Source: Membranipora membranacea (Eukaryota; Bryozoa; Gymnolaemata; Cheilostomatida; Membraniporidae). Taken from it: a DNA stretch of 64,000 bases. The notes under the pieces are model-generated. The model was given only the letters and a program-made list of their open reading frames with translations, did no database searches and had not been told where the DNA came from. Shown here one piece after another: positions 52,101 through 63,342 of this stretch. The position numbers and the translations under genes were made by a program. Position 1 is the first letter of the stretch. Every line of letters starts with the position of its first letter. The DNA lies in NCBI GenBank assembly GCA_914767715.1, contig OU612068.1, positions 930,001 to 994,000 of the forward strand, read 5' to 3'.

Positions 52101-52749
52101 GTACTACTCAGTCATTTCTTACTCACCACACCATCAGTAGGAGGTGCACGGTCTAGGGCACAGGATATAGATACAGATGTACCTGCCGGGTATTCGGCTG
52201 ATGCAGTGAGGTCTGTTATCTGCTGACTGCACACTGTAAAATATAAAAAGTTCTTAGCAAAACTATCTTCGCTTAAGTATATCATTCTGAATAGTTTTGT
52301 GCAGTTTGAATTTTAAGATAAAATTAGATAAGTGATCTTAGCCAGGATTGGTGCTTTTTGTCATCACTATTATATTGATAACGAGGTCTATAGGCCCAGA
52401 GGTTTAGCAGGGCTTGCATTGCAAGTCATCAAGTGAATATAATATGCAACATACAGGAAAACGACCTCAGATAAGTGGCTTAGATTAGGGAGAAACCTGA
52501 GACAAGGATTGGGAGTGTTTGAGACCGTGATGCATAATCATCTAACTTCCTGCTGTGGAGTTGCCACCTGGAGTCAATTCTAACTCAAGTTACAACCATT
52601 TTCCTAGGGTCGAAACAATGTTGTCTTTTTATGTCAACGATCATATCTGAATTAGTTAAACGTTAGCACTCACCAGTAGCAAACAGACACCAGGTGACGA
52701 AAATGATCAGAGACCCATAGTAGGGTAGCTGGGGGATCTGTACAACCAT
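28091..52749 (-). CDS. Receptor protein tyrosine phosphatase, R5 (PTPRG/PTPRZ/Ptp99A)-like
   Basis: Twenty-eight coding exons join in one frame of 1345 codons. In transcript order: 52749-52674, 52233-52127, 51899-51789, 51583-51482, 49585-49379, 48365-48300 (least certain), 47630-47489, 47002-46879, 45843-45644, 44285-44177, 43815-43601, 42543-42320, 41545-41413, 41187-41131, 40246-40093, 38304-38207, 37828-37637, 37024-36948, 36738-36567, 35671-35571, 35322-35171, 34872-34737, 34544-34298, 33989-33823, 33525-33346, 30487-30324, 29199-29064 and 28279-28091. Every junction has AG/GT ends and matching phase. The domains are described in separate entries. It is a cell-surface adhesion receptor that removes phosphate from tyrosines inside the cell. 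D2 resembles that of vertebrate PTPRG/PTPRZ, but the ectodomain has Ig and FN3 domains instead of carbonic anhydrase. The ATG directly follows a TTATTCAG acceptor, so a non-coding 5' exon exists upstream. Confidence 0.93.
31137..31232. repeat. 96-bp foldback element in a phosphatase intron
   Basis: Terminal inverted repeats TACAGCTGCTAAT (31137-31149) and ATTAGCAGCTGTA (31220-31232) are perfect. A second inner pair, CATTAACAAC and GTTGTTAATG, lies inside. The shape fits a tiny non-autonomous inverted-repeat transposon. Confidence 0.65.
31713..31752. repeat. Perfect 17-bp-arm hairpin
   Basis: CAATCCCATAGACATAG (31713-31729) is followed by a 6-nt loop and its exact inverted complement (31736-31752). 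It lies in a phosphatase intron. A partial third copy (TTTTGTCTATGTGCAATC) follows near 31762. Confidence 0.8.
34737..38304 (-). other. Phosphatase juxtamembrane region and catalytic D1
   Basis: D1 starts near [18 protein letters not shown] and includes [29 protein letters not shown], the WPDHG loop (WPD near residues 905-907) and the signature [10 protein letters not shown] with nucleophile Cys939 and Arg945. The acid Asp, nucleophilic Cys and phosphate-binding Arg are all present, so D1 should be catalytically active. The Gln-containing loop follows in [10 protein letters not shown], and D1 ends in the next exon ([14 protein letters not shown]). Confidence 0.95.
39030..39114 (-). other. Possible alternative terminal exon of the phosphatase
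   Basis: After the membrane exon (40093-40246, ending in phase 2) a TTTTAATTCAG acceptor at 39115 would join in phase. It reads 28 codons ([10 protein letters not shown] to SRQRF) to a stop at 39030. Use of it would give a membrane-anchored receptor without phosphatase domains. I found no clear polyadenylation signal just downstream, so support is weak. Confidence 0.3.
39198..39265. repeat. 34-bp tandem duplication
   Basis: TTAGTGACTGAATGAGCAGG begins at 39198 and again at 39232, two nearly identical copies in an intron of the phosphatase. Confidence 0.85.
40093..40246 (-). other. Phosphatase transmembrane exon
   Basis: This exon encodes a Glu/Pro/Thr stalk ([18 protein letters not shown]) and then one hydrophobic helix of about 24 residues rich in Ile and Val (roughly residues 652-675). 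The next exon begins RKKRSA, a stop-transfer signal. It is the only membrane segment, so the receptor is type I with the phosphatase domains inside the cell. Confidence 0.92.
40843..40897. repeat. 55-bp foldback with near-perfect arms
   Basis: Arm TAGACTTGTTAGTAGTTTA (from 40843) and arm TAAATTACTAACAAGTCTA (to 40897) are inverted complements with one mismatch around an AT-rich loop. Intronic. Confidence 0.75.
41056..41130. repeat. 25-bp triplet starting at a phosphatase splice donor
   Basis: Read on the minus strand, the exon ending at 41131 is followed by three consecutive 25-bp units. Each begins GTAAGTCTACACTATGTG and ends AGGCG, so each supplies a strong donor (GGCG/GTAAGT). The first unit's donor is the annotated one. 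Units 1 and 2 are identical; unit 3 has two changes before AGGCG. Confidence 0.92.
44790..44825. repeat. Perfect 16-bp-arm hairpin
   Basis: ATCACAGAGTAAGGAG (44790-44805), a 4-nt loop ACAA, then the exact inverted complement (44810-44825). It lies in a phosphatase intron. Confidence 0.85.
46285..46324. repeat. Perfect 16-bp-arm hairpin
   Basis: CGAAATACACAGACCA (46285-46300), an 8-nt loop, then the exact inverted complement (46309-46324). It lies in a phosphatase intron and is unlike the hairpin at 44790 in sequence. Confidence 0.85.
50563..50598. repeat. Short palindrome, copy 3 of a dispersed family
   Basis: TACCAGAGACTATAGATAAT meets CCATAGTCTCTG, matching the elements at 2687 and 14032 with a slightly altered centre. 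It is flanked by ACTAG on the left and CTAGTACTAGTACTAG on the right. Confidence 0.7.
51090..51481. repeat. About 12-bp minisatellite abutting a phosphatase splice donor
   Basis: Some thirty units of CTAACTAACAGA or CTAACTAACAGT, plus CTAACTACCAGA/T variants near 51100-51260. On the minus strand the array begins directly at the donor of the fourth coding exon (ACT/GTAAGTTAGTC), and the units read GTTAGTTAGTCT. The long open frame on the plus strand (Leu-Thr-Asn-Arg/Ser repeats) is a by-product. Confidence 0.93.
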
Positions 52750-54351
52750 TCTGAATAAAATGAGAAGAGGATGAAATCATAGGTCAGGATGTAATGTTGT
52801 GATATTTTGCACTCTGGGTATCATCTATGTAGGCTCTGTAGTTCCTTATCCATTTCTTGCTAGATCTGAATGATAGACTAATAGCTTAAAGAAAGGATGG
52901 CTATAGAGGGTATAGCCAAAGATAGATGGGACCTTGACTTAATAAAGCTTCCCCTTTTTCAAATAAGCCAAGATGAATGTTAGCAACAATCAATTGTTGG
53001 GTCATTGACCACACTGCAGCAGCACTGGTTATGATGGTGATGAACTGTCATGCTCCTTGACATTACAATGGCTGTTGTTACTGTAATACACACAATCTAC
53101 ACCACAGCTGAGCTGTTGAATTAGTAATGAATTAAAAATATTTATTTTTATATATATTCATAATTAATAATATAAATAACCAACCAATACATCCTCATTA
53201 TTACTTGTTGTAGGTTGAAACGATTTGAAAAATGATCAAATGCCAATCTCAACCTCTTTCAAATCTCTAGGGAGTAAATACTTATATACTTACATGAGTG
53301 GTGTACTTGAATACTGGAAATCTTGCCAAAACCAGCCATGAAAAATAGTCCCTGTTGCAAGCCAAAAATCAAAATGTGGATTTCCTGCAGGTGCCCACTG
53401 TGATTGGCTGTTTCGGAGAGTTTGCCCTTAGTCTGACTTGTACACTATATCTTGTATTGTACTCTCAAATGTGCGGCACGTATTGCCAAAACAAGAATGG
53501 GGCAACCTATCCGTAGAATCCTACTGTATCCGGTTTGGATATAGCTTCAATTCTATTATCCGAAAGCATATAGTCTTTGGAACGGATTTAGTATAACCCA
53601 AAATTACTCAACAAATTACAGCAAAGACATCTGATCAATTTAATTGCTTTCTAAATGTTACAAGTAAGAAAAAATTACATATTTATTAACAAAAACTCAG
53701 ATTGCACCACCACTAACACTTTGAACAAGGTTTTGATAGCGATATTTTTTGTAGGAGTACAAAGTAAGGCCTCGAAGGTTTGTAATCACAGCATTCTGTT
53801 ATGGTCAGGGTGTACTCACCTCATATTTTATTATATATATAATACAGTCCGCACACTGACTGTGTGTGTGAATGTGTTTGTTCAGTGACACCACCAGGGT
53901 GACATTTAGTGATATTTAATGCAACTAGGAGTTTATAAGCATAGAAATCCAGAGGTATAAGCATGTTTACCTTGCCCTTCAGGACCATCCTTATTTTCGG
54001 TAACTCCTGATAATACCTCCTTGCCTATACCACAATAGCTAGCAAGTATTTTTTAGTATACTATAATACTAACTATACACTTTCTTGTCACCCACCTTAG
54101 GCTTTTTACTCAATCACAGCATTTCTTCATGAACTTACAATGGAAATCGAATTTCATGCTTAGATTTTCTAGAAGCCAAGTAAGTAAGTGTGCTCTTCAA
54201 TCATAAATTATTTCACGTTGCACACACTTTTTTGCAGGGTCAAGAAGGAAATGTTGAGATGTTTCTTCATTTCGTGCACTAGTCTGACTCTGCAATGGGA
54301 CCAATCGTTGGTTTTAATTCGAGTACTTTTATTTTAGGTTAAGGTAAAACA
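52750..54351. other. Divergent promoter region of the phosphatase and TRIP4
   Basis: The phosphatase (minus) and TRIP4 (plus) starts face away from each other across 1.6 kb. 5' non-coding exons of the phosphatase should lie here. Open frames in it are short and unsupported. No core promoter motif can be claimed. Confidence 0.5.
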
Positions 54352-57300
54352 ATGGCTGACAGTGCATTAGAGGAATGGGCTACCAAGCAGCTGTCAAAAC
54401 TACTTGGGTTCGATGCATCAGAGTTTTGCGGGTAATTGTTGTAACTCATAGTGTTAAACATGGCTACATCAGTCTATCTTGTCTCAATCAGCATTCTCGT
54501 GCTTGGTGGATCAACTTTTGTGCTGGTTATTTTTGTCGATGCAATTTTGGCATCATCCAGGCCATATAGGCAGGTTGCATTTATAGATGGTATATAGACA
54601 TCGGTTAGAAAAATAAAAGATAGGTGACATCTAAGGTATTGATTAGAATGGTGTCATATATATGTGTCATGAGTAATGTCTCCGAGAATACTATCTTTAT
54701 TCTTATACTCACTTAATGTGCCTGTACCTGATGTATTTATAACCAGTTGTAGTTCACACAATTTAATTTTCCCACATTATGAAAGGTTTGGAGTTATGAT
54801 AATTGAACTTGTCATGTTGGAAGTTTAATTGTTACTTGTCTTTATTTGAGTGAATTAAAGGAGCAGTATTCCTAACTTTCAACTCAGGTATTTGCTGAAC
54901 AGTGTTGAAATCTTAATGCTGTCAAAATTTTGTAGATATTTGCTGAGTATGGAATCGAAGGCAGATATGGAGGATTATTTAGAGGATTTATTGGACAAGT
55001 CAAACTCCAAACATCAAAAGTTCATACAAGAGCTGATAAAGAGATGGCTTCCTAAGTCTAGAGCAGTAACAGATGCTCCTCCGGATGGTGCTGTGGTATG
55101 TGCCTAATGATTTCTGTTGTACGTGTATGTTAATCTGATCACCTGGCTAATGTATTTGTTTGATCTACAACTGTCCGTTGTGTGTGTAATCAAACTGTTT
55201 CAGTAGTACAACCCAAGTTGTGTTCCCATGTATATTTTCCTCAATAATGACAGCCAACTCCCAATTCGTATGTCCATGTTAGAAAGATTCTATTTTCTGT
55301 TCATCTAAAACTTCATATTCATAGATACTCGTAATAATTAATTATCTACATATTGCATTATTTCTGGCAGGTATACAAAAAAGATTCCAGTATGGATTTT
55401 CCTGATTCAAGTGACAAAAAACAAAAACAGAAGTCAAAGAAAATAGGAAACACCATCAGATCTACTGGAAACAGACCATCTACCCCAACAAATCAAGTGG
55501 AGACTGAGAAAGGAGCGCAACCGTCAAGGATAGAGGTATGTGATGTTATACAAATCAGGAAGGATGAGAGAATGTCACACCCACCCTATACAAATCAAGG
55601 CAAATCTTAATACATACAGAGTTATCCCTTCTGAGTACATGTGTTGGCTCACAGGTAGCCGTGCCCCTCTAATATCTTGACCGTCAAAAATCCTTTGATG
55701 AATGACGTGCCAGTACTAAATCCAGAATGACTGTCTTTGTAAACGTTATTGAGCAAGAGGGTTTCTCATTTAAATGTTCGGTCTGCAATGAAAAATTGTA
55801 ATAACTTGTAAGTAAGTTGTTTTGAATTAATTTAATTAGGGAATGTTGCCATTGACTGTCTTCTGATTGCATATGTCTATATGTCACAAATAAAAATTGT
55901 GCTTGTTTTTGTTCTTGCAGACTGAGGCTCCAGCAAGAAACAATAAACCTGAAGGGAAGAAAGTGGGAGCCTCCCCACAGCAGAGGAATAAGTTTGTACC
56001 TCTGTTCGGACCTGAAGGCAAGGATAGAACTGTCATACAAATACCAGGTTAGCTTTCCATAAATTTCTCTTTACTATTCTCTAACAAGAAACTCAATATG
56101 CTGCGCATTTCTCCCCAAACTCCCCTCCTGTATTGATATCAATCTTCTGTGTTGTTATATACTGCAGGTAGACATCCATGTACCTGTCAGGCACACAAAC
56201 ATGGCCTGATTAATAACTGCTTGAGCTGTGGTAGAGTAGTGTGTAAGCAGGAAGGCTCTGGGCCTTGTGTCTTCTGTGGTACACTGGTAAGTAAATACCT
56301 TTATTGTCAGAGAATACTTACTAATTACTAATGGAAGTTTCATTCACATTATTTCAAATAGCGATTTAAACACGAAAAAAAAAGAAGCATATAATGAGGA
56401 ATGATAAATGAACACCTGTGCACTCTTTCTCCACAGCCTATAACAATCTGCTTACATAGACCAAACTCTCTGCATAGACTTTATAAAATAATTGAGTTGT
56501 CTGCTTCATATCAAGGAGGCAATAACTCACAACGCAGAATTAGTCATTTCCACCCCTCGCAGATTAAAGCCAGTGTCTGTGTCTTTTGAACAGGATGAAC
56601 ATGAATAAAATTCCGTTCCTTCTCAACCTTATTTGTGCATGCAATCAACTTGATGACTCTGATGAAAATGTACTGAAGTTATGTCTGTTTAGCCCTTTGT
56701 TGGATGTTGGATGTTATGGTGATGACTGTTGTGTTATGATGTGTTGTTAGGTTTGTACAGAAGAGGAGCTGGAAGCTTTAAATAGAGGATCTAAGAAGAG
56801 TGAGAAGCTGAGAGAAAGTCTAATGAGAGGAAGTGCTGTGCCTAAGTTCTCTCCTCAAGATGCTGAGGCCACTAAAAAGGCTACAGAACATAAAAATAAA
56901 CTTATTAATTACGACAAAAACAGGTAATACTCGGTTAATCTGTTGATTTATCGTTACCAATAATGGATGTTCAGGAGGGCAGTTACATCCATGTGCAGCT
57001 TTCCGACTATGCTGCTGCGTTACCATGTTACTATGCAAGTCTGAAAAGATCAAGGCAAATATTCATGAGTATATAAAAGGACTTTGTCCCTAATACTGAG
57101 GAGTCTGTCAATTATAAAATTATTGCTTTAATGCGCTATTACGCTAAACTGTTTTTTTTACTTCATATATCATCAGCTAAGGTGAGAGTTAAATGAATAA
57201 CCCAAATGTGGGAAGGGCTTTGATATTAATAATCATAAGAATCAGGGCTCTGAACTGGCTAGGTGTTCCACACATCACATTAATCTTACATTAATCCTTC

Positions 57301-60300
57301 CTCATTAACAGTTATTAATAGGGTTAATGTAATCCTGTGGTTCAGTCTGCAACTGAAGGCTCAGCGACCTGAGATTTATAAATTTAACGACAAAGAAAAT
57401 TCTTGTCATGCAGATCTAATTGTTTGGTGCTCCGCTGAGGTTATTAAATTACATTTAGATCATTAGTCAAGTCATTGTGAGTAAGCATTGGCGATGATTC
57501 AACACCAAATCCCATCTAGAACAGCACAGAGTTCGGCTGCTAGTTTGGTATACTAGTGTTCATGATTGACGGTGAAATTAAAGTTAGCTGAACATTGCTT
57601 TTTTTGCCAAATTGTGTCAATATTTTTCGCTCTAAAGCCCAAAAGATAACACAACCCAGCATTAGGCTGAAGTGGATCCGGGAGATTTTTTGTTTATTTG
57701 GCACATTACCAAAAACATGTCACATGACACAATACTGATAAGATGTAACAAAACTCTCTAGAAATCCGTCCAGGTATAATGATTTAGTGATCTGCCTTTC
57801 ACAGAGCGACGGGGCAGAATTATGTTATTTTATAGTTATTGTACCAAACAAGTTCAATCGGATCTATCGTTATCAATTCAAACTTTAAAAAATTAAAACT
57901 GTCCTCATCTTTGTTAAAATGAGAATCTACTTTTGATTACCCATTTTGCTAATTAGACGCCTTTTTGCCTCCATTGTTCTTTTAAATGATTACGACACTA
58001 CCTCCCGGCCTCATGGTGATACTGAATATCTGATTGTAGAACGAAACATAAACAGTATTAATTTGTCGAAAATGCAAATTTACCAGGCCGATTTAAAATT
58101 TATGTTAATATATATTTTGGAGGATGACATGAGTGAGTAACCTGGCTTGATCATCTGTATAATTAGCTGTTCGCTCCAGTCATGTGCCATAATTTAGGTA
58201 ATTATTCTTGTATTGTTTCAGCTATTTTAACGATTATTGACAATTATGCATTCTCATCTGAAAAGCAAGCTCCATTTTTTTTACATTTTGAACTTTGATC
58301 ATCATATTTTGGGTATGATTTTAGCACTAGAAGAACCAAAGTTATCGATGATGAATCAGATTATTACGCCACAGACAGTAAATGGCTTAGTAAGACAGAG
58401 AGAGAACATCTCCAGAAGAAAAAAGACGGTCTTCACGCTCGCATGCACGCCTCTAGAAAAGATCGGAAAATCACGTTTGACTTTGCTGGTAGGAATAAAC
58501 CGAAGTCATGCTGTGCGTGTCTGCTGTTGGTGGTTATAACATGATCAATTCACAGCTAATGTATTATTCTCACACTCCCATCACGGATTCGTTACATGGG
58601 TTGCGAATTAAATTTTGGATTTGGCTGAAAATGTCTAGTTTTCCATTTGAAACTACCTCACACCTTAAATCAATGAACCTTCAATCCTCATTTAACATGG
58701 AAGATTTCCCCTGACTCCTTACTTGTTGACATCAGATTAAAATACTAAGTCACCAACTCCAGACCCTCTATGGACGCGGTGTATTCACCTTTGTCACCCA
58801 ACCCCATAGTTGGTAGTAATATTATTTGTCGCTATTTTATTGCGCAAAACCTTCCAATGACCATGCTAAGTTTTAAGAAAAGTTCAGTCCATCGGCCTGT
58901 GCCCTAGATGTCCTGTGTATCCTGCGTGTCCCAGGTGTCCTAAGTGGCCTGTGCCCTAAATGTCCTGCGTACTAGATGTCCTAAGTGTTCTGTGTCCGAG
59001 ATGTCCTGTGTGGCCCAGGTGTCCTGGTCCAATCGCTGGAATATATATGGATGATATCCTTATCACTTGATATTCTATTTCTATTATTTATTTCAGTTTG
59101 AATCAGGCAGTATCAGTATTTCTTCTGTTGATAGAAAACATCATTAAAGAAATTCTCCAGACTCAATTTGTTGAGTTGAAAGTCATTAATTTGCCTCACT
59201 ATCCTAATCCTGGAAATGATGAATCTTTTGACCTCATCACAATTTTGTATATCAAAGTAATTGACCAAGCATATATATAGATATGTATGCATCAGCGCAA
59301 ACGACACATTCTAAACCATCAATATGTAAATTTTAGGGGTCATTGCTTCCAAGTTTAAGTGGCATCTCATGTTTTTAACAGCCTAGCTTTTTTTTTGTAA
59401 TATTTCGCACATGGTAGAATGATGAAGGAGACGACTTCTTCAATGTTTGTAGAATGAGATTCGGCCTACTTGGCATAACAATCTCTATAAAGCAAAAATT
59501 CCTACACGCACTTTTCTCACACCGGGGAAAACATGCCGATGGTGACACGTGATAAAAAGGGATTGATGGAACAAAGTATTTATAATCCTTCCATGCTTAG
59601 TAAATTTTTTCACTTATATTTTCAGGTAGACAGTTGGTGGACTCTACGTTTGACACGACAGATTTACAGAATGAGTTGCCTACTGATCCTGATATAAGCC
59701 ATAACTGGAGTATGATACATTCCCATATGACTTCTGGTATAACTAATCCTGCGTATCTCGCCGCTAACGAGAGACCTCAGGTACGCTGGGCCCTTCTTCT
59801 TACTTCACCTTACCCAGATTTTATTTCATATTGTCAAAAATATGATTGAAATTTCTTCATGAGCTTTTCTATTTTATGAATCATCAAACAGATGTAAATA
59901 TGCGGAACAACATTTTCAGATTTTTATTCCCAGCAAAATGAGGTATTTGATTGAGCGTTAAGATCTATAGCTTGTTGGCTGGTACATTTTCCCTGAAATC
60001 AGGACACATGTGTCACCGTTGTCCTATGATCAAACCAATATATTGGAAATTATTATAGATGAATCAATATACAAAAGAAATGATGCAAGCTTGGCCTCTT
60101 CAAATAATTGACTTTGCTTGTATTGATGGACATTTGGATGGTCGGATGGCTCAATGATCGGATGGCTCAATGATGGCTCAATGATGGCTCAATGATCAGT
60201 GACAGTGTATTATCTTGTCCATTAGCGTAATGATTAAGATTTAGAGTTACAAAAGATCATCTGTCATGTGGTGCCACAGTGTAAGCGTCAGGTGCCTCTG

Positions 60301-63300
60301 TCCGTAATACGGCTGCTCTTTGGTTAAAAGAGGGACCTTATTCAGATTTACTTCCTCCCCATACTGTTTCTTGTGTCCTTGGCTGGGCGGGTAGATCACT
60401 GATGAATTAGACCAATATCAACTAGAACAAGCTTCTGGTTTGGTGGCGGAGGGATATAGGTAAAGCGAGGGGTCACGACACTGCGCCATAGTGAAGATAT
60501 AACTGTTGCCCAAGTTGTACTTGAGAAGATAACTCTAAACCCCAATCTACACTGATTAACAAAAAGGTTAGGTAGCACAACAACCAACAGCGGGAGACCA
60601 ATCAGCCTGCTTAGGAATGCCTAGGCCTAGTTTTGCCGATATCAGCTCATACATCAGAGATACACAGATTGCTTTGTCCAACCTATGACCATATCGCAAG
60701 GTCACTTTAGGACAGTGAATGAGTTGAAGCAATACAACTGCAGAGTTTGTATGCCCATAACATTCCTCTCCACTACTAAACATACCGAAAGTCACTAATA
60801 AGACCCTCAATCATAACCATCGCTTGGATAAGGTTCCTCTTGGGTGCATCGACAACGACACATAGATGATGTGCCGGCGATCACTCTGGTTACCAAAAAC
60901 TACAATCCTCATCCTTGTAATGTCTGACAGCTAGATATCCAATAATCAAAATTCCATCAATCAAAAATAGCTGGCATTATTCCAGTTACATTACTCCGCC
61001 GGCCAGGCGGATAATTTTAATCTTAGGAAAATGGGGATTTCCTGCAGCTAACGTTTCACGCCTTTGTTTCTCACTATAGTAATTGGACGGACACCTTTAG
61101 GAAGCTTTTATCACCATTGATAGATTCTTTCACCTTGGTAGTTCCTTATCTTCACATCAATATGAATGAATCAAGACCTATGTACCGGGATTACTGGACG
61201 GACAGTCACGGTAATAAAGCTTACGTTGCTATTGAGGTTCCTCCAAATCCAGATAATGCTTGTTTTTCCCCAGTCGTACTCCCTGCAGAGGTACTGAAAT
61301 ACTGAAGCCAGGCGCTAATAAAGTGTTAATGAAGTAAGGCGAGAGAGGACTGTCTATTTATTAGTGTTGTTTTGATTTAGTTTATACAGGAAGCCGGTGG
61401 AACTGGAAATAAAAGCAAGCCCATTATTCAGGCTATAAAACCGCTGAGGAATAAACTGAGATTACAAGACAAAGAATTACAGGAGGTGGTGGATAGTGGC
61501 ATGTGCATGAGTATGCATCAACCATGGGCGAGTCTACTCACTCATAATATCAAGATGTGGGTAGTATGGAGACAAAACTGAACATTGTTTTGCACTAAGT
61601 GGTTGGCACTAAAAGAGCTGGTCCCTTCTACCACAGCATCCTGGTGATGTATCGAGAGATAAATTGTATAAATTGGTCTACAAATCATATACTGATCTCA
61701 CACATGAATTTTCCCATATTAGAAATATCTACATAACAACAAGAGAGTTTATAAAACTCCTTATGGGCAGATAATCTTATTTTAATAACTTTCTGATAAG
61801 CAAAAAATATGGTGGTAGCTTCTGCTTCAGCCTTTGAACTGGGGAAATGTAGCTATAATAAAACAGGATAGCGCAGATGTAGAGCGTATCAAAAAATGTA
61901 ATTCTCAAATTTCTGTGGTTTTTTTCAATCTATTTTATGATTCAGTCTTGCCACTATCGCAGATCTTATCCTTCAAGCTTTCAATTAGCGTAGATTTTTT
62001 AAAAAACATTACTGGTAAAAAAGGCTAGGGAGACGAATTATACAGACAATATTAGATTATTGATAAGAGCCCTTCTTTTGACTCCCACTCCACCTTGTTC
62101 AAGGACTTCCTCCCCTACCCTCCCCTACCACCTGAAATCTCCCTCTTTGATTGACCACTTAACATGCTATCACAGTGTGAAATGATGTTTTACCTTGGGG
62201 CTCTGAAAATTACCCAACAGTTAGTGATTAACCTGCCAGGTAGATGACATATACCATCCTTCATACAGTGCCCTAATATTACTCTTATCCTGCTATATTC
62301 AGAGTATCAAAATAATGAGATAGACATGCCCATATAAGGGATTGTATCAGGTATATATAGAGAGATTGGAATAGCTCAGTGTACTGAGATGATTGCTATA
62401 TGTGAGATATTAGGCTATCTCTCTATTGTTGGATCACCTCAAACATAACCCAGATAAAACTGCCACAGACAAATAAAATGATTCATTGGGCCACACCTGC
62501 GATTTGGAGTTGTCCACTCCGTGCTCATCGTATTTCGATAGCATGTCTAAACATTATGTACTAAAAATGATTTACTTTACTTACTATACCTTCTTACTTG
62601 CTAACAAAACACCCGACCCATCCCTAAACCAGTTAAGGACCCAAATCTCACGTCAACTTCCTGGGGAAAAACCCTGAGAATTTCCAGCTAAAGTTTGACG
62701 ACATGACGCGTTGTTTGCCTGACACCTTGACGGTAACACCCTGACACCTTTACACATTTAGATTGACAGTCGATAACTTTAAATTAACAAGGCTTGTTTT
62801 GTAACTTCATCGTGACGTGGATAGAAAGGACAAGATATCACAGTCTCCTGAATAGGGCAGGGATGTGAACGATGTGCCAAGTAGAGTGTACCACAACTGT
62901 TACTTTGCTTGATTGAAAAACTGATATTTTTCCCCAGCTTAACCCATTATTGGGTTTTTGCTAAATATGATCCAAGGTAAAATAAATAAAGGTGCCGTTT
63001 GTGTATGCAAGCCTTTTTTGTGCAAAGAAGTTATTCACTCTGTGGTCAACTTTATTCCCAGAGATGCGCTGTGATTAGTTAAAGAAAACCTTGTGGCTCT
63101 TTTTTACATGACGACTTGAAGGGCAAATGAAATTTTTATATAATACACTCCCCCTGATGATTTGAATGTTTGATATGAATTGGAGAGTTTTGTTGACCCC
63201 TGTGAGTGTTTTGATGTTATCAGACACGAGGGTAGAAGCTGGTATTCTGCACACAGAGGTAGACTATGGATAGCTTCTACAGCTCAGACACCTACAGACC

Positions 63301-63342
63301 TGGAAATAGAAACATTAGAGGAGGAATACAGAGATAGGCTAG
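54352..63342 (+). CDS. TRIP4: TRIP4 (ASC-1), partial; continues past the window
   Basis: Eleven exons: 54352-54431, 54936-55095, 55371-55535, 55921-56047, 56168-56286, 56751-56923, 58331-58488, 59626-59780, 61048-61290 (start uncertain), 61390-61556 and 63224-63342, in phase, about 555 residues. The N-terminal helical part (MADSALEEWATKQLSKLLGF; LLSMESKADMEDYLEDLL) is followed by a basic linker. The treble-clef zinc finger follows (GRHPCTCQAHKHGLINNC, then CGRVVCKQEGSGPC and CGTL). Next come VIDDESDYYATDSKWLSK, RKITFDFAG and the start of the ASCH domain (SMHQPWASLL; KIHEGRSWYSAHRGRLWIA). TRIP4 is the zinc-finger subunit of the ASC-1 complex, which acts in transcription coactivation and in rescue of collided ribosomes. 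The rest of the ASCH domain is beyond the window or not identified. Exon 61048-61290 has no clear match to the human protein in its first half. Confidence 0.93.
57000..58330. other. TRIP4 intron 6
   Basis: An AT-rich intron without a supported exon. A small inverted repeat (TTACATTAATCC with GGGTTAATGTAA) lies near 57288-57330. Confidence 0.5.
58895..59035. repeat. Degenerate short tandem repeat in a TRIP4 intron
   Basis: Imperfect units around GTGTCCTG, such as GATGTCCTGTGT, AGGTGTCCTAAGTGG and GATGTCCTAAGTG, repeat at about 10-20 bp spacing. An old, decayed minisatellite. Confidence 0.6.
60140..60200. repeat. Short GATGGCTCAAT tandem repeat
   Basis: GATGGCTCAAT occurs four times in a row with or without an inserted TCG, between about 60146 and 60196, in a TRIP4 intron. 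Confidence 0.75.
61557..63223. other. TRIP4 intron before the ASCH-core exon
   Basis: 1.67 kb without recognisable exons. The donor is CAAGAT/GTGGGT and the acceptor TTATCAG; together they rebuild a Lys-Ile-His-Glu-Gly sequence that fits the family. Confidence 0.55.

Larger units (their letters stand above)
41131..52749 (-). other. Phosphatase ectodomain: signal peptide, 2 Ig, 3 FN3, stalk
   Basis: Residues 1-25 are a signal peptide ([12 protein letters not shown], then [14 protein letters not shown]). Ig1 spans three exons, with Cys in SVSISCALD, Trp in LWKKGT and the closing DSGDYSCG. Ig2 covers the next three exons ([27 protein letters not shown]). Each FN3 domain is split across two exons, as is common for this fold: [10 protein letters not shown] to [23 protein letters not shown] to [23 protein letters not shown] to [14 protein letters not shown] short Thr/Pro stalk ([14 protein letters not shown]) and a second one on the membrane exon look O-glycosylated. 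Several N-glycosylation sites are present. About 625 residues. Confidence 0.88.

Noticed and set aside
55684-56040. 118-residue minus-strand frame
   Set aside because: Partly antisense to TRIP4 exon 4 with no domain of its own.
28683-60420. Similar TAGATCACTGATRAAYTAG segments near 28697 and 60390 as a repeat family
   Set aside because: The similarity covers only about 30 bp with several differences and could be chance.
62360-62415. Possible tRNA (TAGCTCAGTGTA resembling a D-arm)
   Set aside because: No matching acceptor stem, anticodon arm or TTC-type T-arm could be folded.
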